A DNA stretch of 64,000 bases. Origin: Sulfurimicrobium sp. GTDB taxonomy: Bacteria; Pseudomonadota; Gammaproteobacteria; Burkholderiales; Sulfuricellaceae. Position numbers and translations under genes: made by a program. This document shows, piece after piece, positions 61,639-64,000 of this stretch. The stretch covers positions 210,587-274,586 of the forward strand of contig JAUSBJ010000009.1 in assembly GCA_030652035.1 (NCBI GenBank), in the 5' to 3' direction. Positions within the stretch are counted from its first letter, which is position 1. Every line of letters starts with the position of its first letter. Below the pieces are notes generated by a model, which made no database searches, was not told the DNA's origin, and saw only the letters and a list, made by a program, of their open reading frames with translations.

Positions 61639-63265
61639 GTTTGTCGAGCAGGATTTCGATGAGGTTGATGCCGCCGGTAAGGTCGGCGCGGGCAAACAGG
61701 CGGTCGAGTTCGACCTCGGTTTCAACGCGATAGTGCTGGATGCCAAACGACTGCGCGAGCAGGCCAAAGTCGGGGTTCACGAAGTCGCAGTCGATGTAGC
61801 GTTCGCCATACAGCTGGAACTGGTTTTTGCGGATCAGACTCATGGTGCCGTTGTTGATGACGACGACATTGAGCGGGATGCCGTAGTTCACCGCCGTCAT
61901 GATTTCCATGCAGCACATCTGGAAACCGCCGTCGCCGAGGATGGCGAAGGTGGGGCTGTCCTTGGCAAAACAGCGTGCGCCGATGGCGGCCGGGATCGCG
62001 TGGCCGAGCGAGGAAATGCCGGTGTTGGGAAAGTAATGGTTGCGGTCGGAGACATCGAACCAGCTTTGCGCAAAGACGATGTTGTCGTCGAACACCAGCG
62101 CGTTGTGCGGGAAGCGTTGCGCGAGCTGGCGGTAAAAAGCCTGCATCAGGCGAAAGGCCTGGTTCGCGCCATCATTGCTGGCGGGTTGCGCTGTGTTGGC
62201 CTGATGGCCGTCGAGCAACGCGCGCGCCTTGGGTGGTGTGCCGTCGGCTTGCAGCGCAGCGAAGACGTCTTCCATCACCGCGCGAATGTCGCCGCAGATC
62301 GCCACGTCCGGTTGGAATACGCGGCCGAGTTGCGCGGCGTCGCGATCGACCTGGGCGATTTTTTTGCCGGCCAGCAGTTTGGCGTCCCACAGATAACTGG
62401 TGCGTTCGTTGAAGCCCGCACCGAGAAAAACCAGCAGGTCGGCGTGGTCGACCAGGTAACGGTAGGCGTCGCCGTTGGAGGTGACGCCGAGGCAGCCGAG
62501 CGACAGTGACGTCCCTTCGGCCACCACGCCCTTGGCCTTGAGGCTGGTGGTGACCGGAATGTTGAAGGTGTCGGACAAGGCCGCAACGACGTCGCGCGCG
62601 CCTGCCTGGATGCAGCCGTGGCCGGCGATGATCACCGGCGATTGCGCCCCCCGCAGCAGGTCGGCGAGTTCTGCCGTCGACGTGCTGTGGCGGGATGCCA
62701 CGCAGCTGGGAATATGCACCGCGTCGAGCACGCTGTCGTCGACCTGCTCCTTCTGCACGTTGTAGGGGATCGACAGCAGCACCGGCCCCGGCTCGCGCCC
62801 CAGCAGCGCTTGCGTCGCCTGGTTCAACACCTGACCCAGATAGTCGGTGCGCTCGATCAGCTTGTGATAGCGCGTGATGCTGGCGAACAGCGCACCCTGA
62901 TCGATGGCGCCGCCTTCGCCCGAGCTTTCCTGCAGACCGCCTTTGCCGAAAATATAGGTCGAGGTTTCACCGGTGATCGCCAGCACCGGCAGCCGCTCGG
63001 CGTAGGCATTCGCAATCCCGGTAATCAGATTGGTTGCGCCGGGACCGGCGGTGGCGATGCAGGCCGACGGCTGGTGCGACACGCGCGCATAGCCGCCCGC
63101 CATGAAGGCTGCGCCCTGCTCGTGCTTGACCAGTACGCTCTTCACGCTGGAATCGCGCAGGCAATCGTAGATTGGCAGAACGTGTGCGCCGGGCATGCCG
63201 AAAAGGGTGTCGATGCCCAGGCGTTGCAGATACCGGACGAGCAATTCGCTGACAGAAATATTCAT
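61607..63265 (-). CDS. ThDP-dependent acetolactate-synthase-like enzyme
   Basis: 552 residues from MNISVSELLVRYLQRLGIDT. The N-terminal PYR domain has the activating Glu in VLVKHEQGAAFMAGGYARVS. The middle domain contains PVIIAGHGCIQAGARDVVAA. The C-terminal PP domain has the ThDP/Mg motif GDGGFQMCCMEIMTAVNYGI, ending VVVINNGTMS. Such proteins are often called acetolactate synthase large-subunit-like, but no ilvH or other branched-chain gene is adjacent; the linked glycosyltransferase-like gene points to a specialised 2-oxo-acid reaction. Upstream in-frame extension is rejected. Confidence 0.85.
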   Translation of the reverse strand: MNISVSELLVRYLQRLGIDTLFGMPGAHVLPIYDCLRDSSVKSVLVKHEQGAAFMAGGYARVSHQPSACIATAGPGATNLITGIANAYAERLPVLAITGETSTYIFGKGGLQESSGEGGAIDQGALFASITRYHKLIERTDYLGQVLNQATQALLGREPGPVLLSIPYNVQKEQVDDSVLDAVHIPSCVASRHSTSTAELADLLRGAQSPVIIAGHGCIQAGARDVVAALSDTFNIPVTTSLKAKGVVAEGTSLSLGCLGVTSNGDAYRYLVDHADLLVFLGAGFNERTSYLWDAKLLAGKKIAQVDRDAAQLGRVFQPDVAICGDIRAVMEDVFAALQADGTPPKARALLDGHQANTAQPASNDGANQAFRLMQAFYRQLAQRFPHNALVFDDNIVFAQSWFDVSDRNHYFPNTGISSLGHAIPAAIGARCFAKDSPTFAILGDGGFQMCCMEIMTAVNYGIPLNVVVINNGTMSLIRKNQFQLYGERYIDCDFVNPDFGLLAQSFGIQHYRVETEVELDRLFARADLTGGINLIEILLDKHAFPRYLSAR

Positions 63266-63290
63266 GCTGATTTTTGATCCTTGCGGTCTC

Positions 63291-63340
63291 GCTCCAATCC
63301 GGCGGCTCTGGCGGCGCGCTCGGATGCACTGGATTGGAGC
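63291..63340. promoter_or_regulatory. Inverted repeat upstream of the ThDP gene
   Basis: GCTCCAATCC (63291-63300) and GGATTGGAGC (63331-63340) are perfect 10-bp complements with a GC-rich 30-bp loop, 26 bp before the ThDP-enzyme ATG. It could fold in the leader RNA or bind a regulator; no T-tract follows, so it is not a simple terminator. Confidence 0.45.
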
Positions 63341-63407
63341 ATAAGACGCGGCGCAGGGAAACCATGTTGACGACGCTTTGCCATGCAGTCCGCAACATAC
63401 GCAAACG

Positions 63408-64000
63408 TCACAGCAGCGTCGGTGGGTCGCCGGGTTGCCAGGGATCAAGCCTGGGCATGATCGAAACAAACAGCGAGGAGTGCGTCCATGCGTCCAGCCA
63501 GCGGCGCAAGGCGGGGAAGGGCGCAGCCAGGAACCAGCCCGGATCGACCCCGGCAAACTGGCGGATAAACGGCACGATCGCCAGGTCAGCCAGGGTCGCT
63601 GTCTCGCCCAGCAAATAGGGCGACAGGCTCAGACGCCGGTTCAGCGGCGCAACAAACAGAGCGACGGCCTCGTCGCGATAGTGTTCAGCCGGGTGCGTCG
63701 ATTGAGGGTCGGCATATTTGTAGCTGTCGAGCAGACCTTTGAATGCGCCGTCGTTCAGTGCAATCAGGGCCTGTCCGGTTGCGTCATCCATGCGCCAGAT
63801 TTCCGAATCAGCCTGGCCGAGCGCCCAGTGCATGATGTCCATGCTTTGTTCCAGCACGCGGCCATCGGGCAATTGCATGATCGGCACCGTGCCTTTGGGC
63901 GACAGCGCCAGCATGGCGGCAGGCTTGTCCCGCAGGGCGACTTCGCGCACCACAAGCGCGATCCCGGCGAGCTTCAGCGCCAGCCGGGCGCGGATGGCAT
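63408..64000 (-). CDS. Glutathione S-transferase family protein, 5' end beyond the window
   Basis: About 197 residues are visible; the frame stays open to the edge (reading AIRARLALKLAGIALVVREV), so the start lies outside. The thioredoxin-like N-domain includes SPKGTVPIMQLPDGRVLEQS (with the cis-Pro and Glu-Ser of the glutathione site). The helical C-domain has YLLGETATLADLAIVPFIRQ with the conserved N-capping Asp, and DPGWFLAAPFPALRRWLDAW. Substrate unknown. It is upstream of the ThDP gene, separated by 142 bp. Confidence 0.88.
   Translation of the reverse strand, partial: AIRARLALKLAGIALVVREVALRDKPAAMLALSPKGTVPIMQLPDGRVLEQSMDIMHWALGQADSEIWRMDDATGQALIALNDGAFKGLLDSYKYADPQSTHPAEHYRDEAVALFVAPLNRRLSLSPYLLGETATLADLAIVPFIRQFAGVDPGWFLAAPFPALRRWLDAWTHSSLFVSIMPRLDPWQPGDPPTLL

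Overview
The window is GC-rich, densely packed bacterial chromosome. The gene content points to a betaproteobacterium, probably Nitrosomonadales-like: hemCDXY order, an urtABCDE-ureDAB-hupE-ureCEFG locus, an MrpA/B fusion antiporter, and DUF2058, SirB2 and ApaG neighbours. The taxonomic placement is inferred from gene order and protein style only; no rRNA is present.

Layout. 1-4000: edge of a restriction/defence-like unit, an adenine-methylase N-terminus cut by the window edge plus a SNF2-type helicase, followed to 4.9 kb by a ribbon-helix-helix protein and a broken PIN toxin. 4.9-17.3 kb: an EamA permease fragment-sized protein and a complete urea uptake and hydrolysis locus on the minus strand, with palindromic repeats in four of its gaps. 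17.3-20.4 kb: an accessory island with an orphan TumA-like antitoxin, an AbrB/VapC pair split by a 236-bp MITE-like element, and an HTH-GHKL-DUF4325 protein. Its toxin-antitoxin part is bracketed by two 127-bp direct copies of the urtA promoter region. 20.4-24.8 kb: a LuxR-type response regulator and an NCS1-transporter/histidine-kinase fusion. 24.9-28.1 kb: hemC-hemD-hemX and a shortened hemY. 28.1-33.9 kb: thioredoxin-like protein, tRNA-Ser, a hybrid kinase with two FixL-like PAS domains, a CheY-like regulator, a PDC-sensor protein and a secreted coiled-coil protein. 33.9-43.6 kb: the Mrp Na+/H+ antiporter operon with two CBS proteins and an SLC13/DASS transporter. 43.9-48.9 kb: an HD hydrolase, a WYL regulator with three matching 17-bp operator-like palindromes, an exonuclease/GIY-YIG fusion and small proteins. 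49.6-57.6 kb: tRNA-Ala and housekeeping genes (apaG, mltA, sirB2, FlgT-like, ppx, phoU, rpiA, ilvA, HU). 57.9-64 kb: a second PDC-sensor protein, a sulfotransferase / glycosyltransferase-like / ThDP-enzyme cluster, and a partial GST.

How the parts may work together. Urea is imported by UrtABCDE and hydrolysed by nickel urease matured by UreDEFG. A perfect 8+8 bp palindrome lies about 44 bp upstream of a plausible urtA transcription start, where a LuxR-type activator usually binds. The NCS1-kinase/LuxR regulator pair a few kb away is a reasonable candidate to act there (inference). The Mrp antiporter, CBS proteins and DASS symporter could form a sodium circuit (inference). The most original sequence-level observations are the MITE insertion exactly at an ATGA start/stop overlap, the duplicated urtA promoter bracketing a toxin-antitoxin segment, the three-site WYL operator family, and three TTTACAA repeats at exact 22-bp spacing before the HTH-GHKL-DUF4325 gene.
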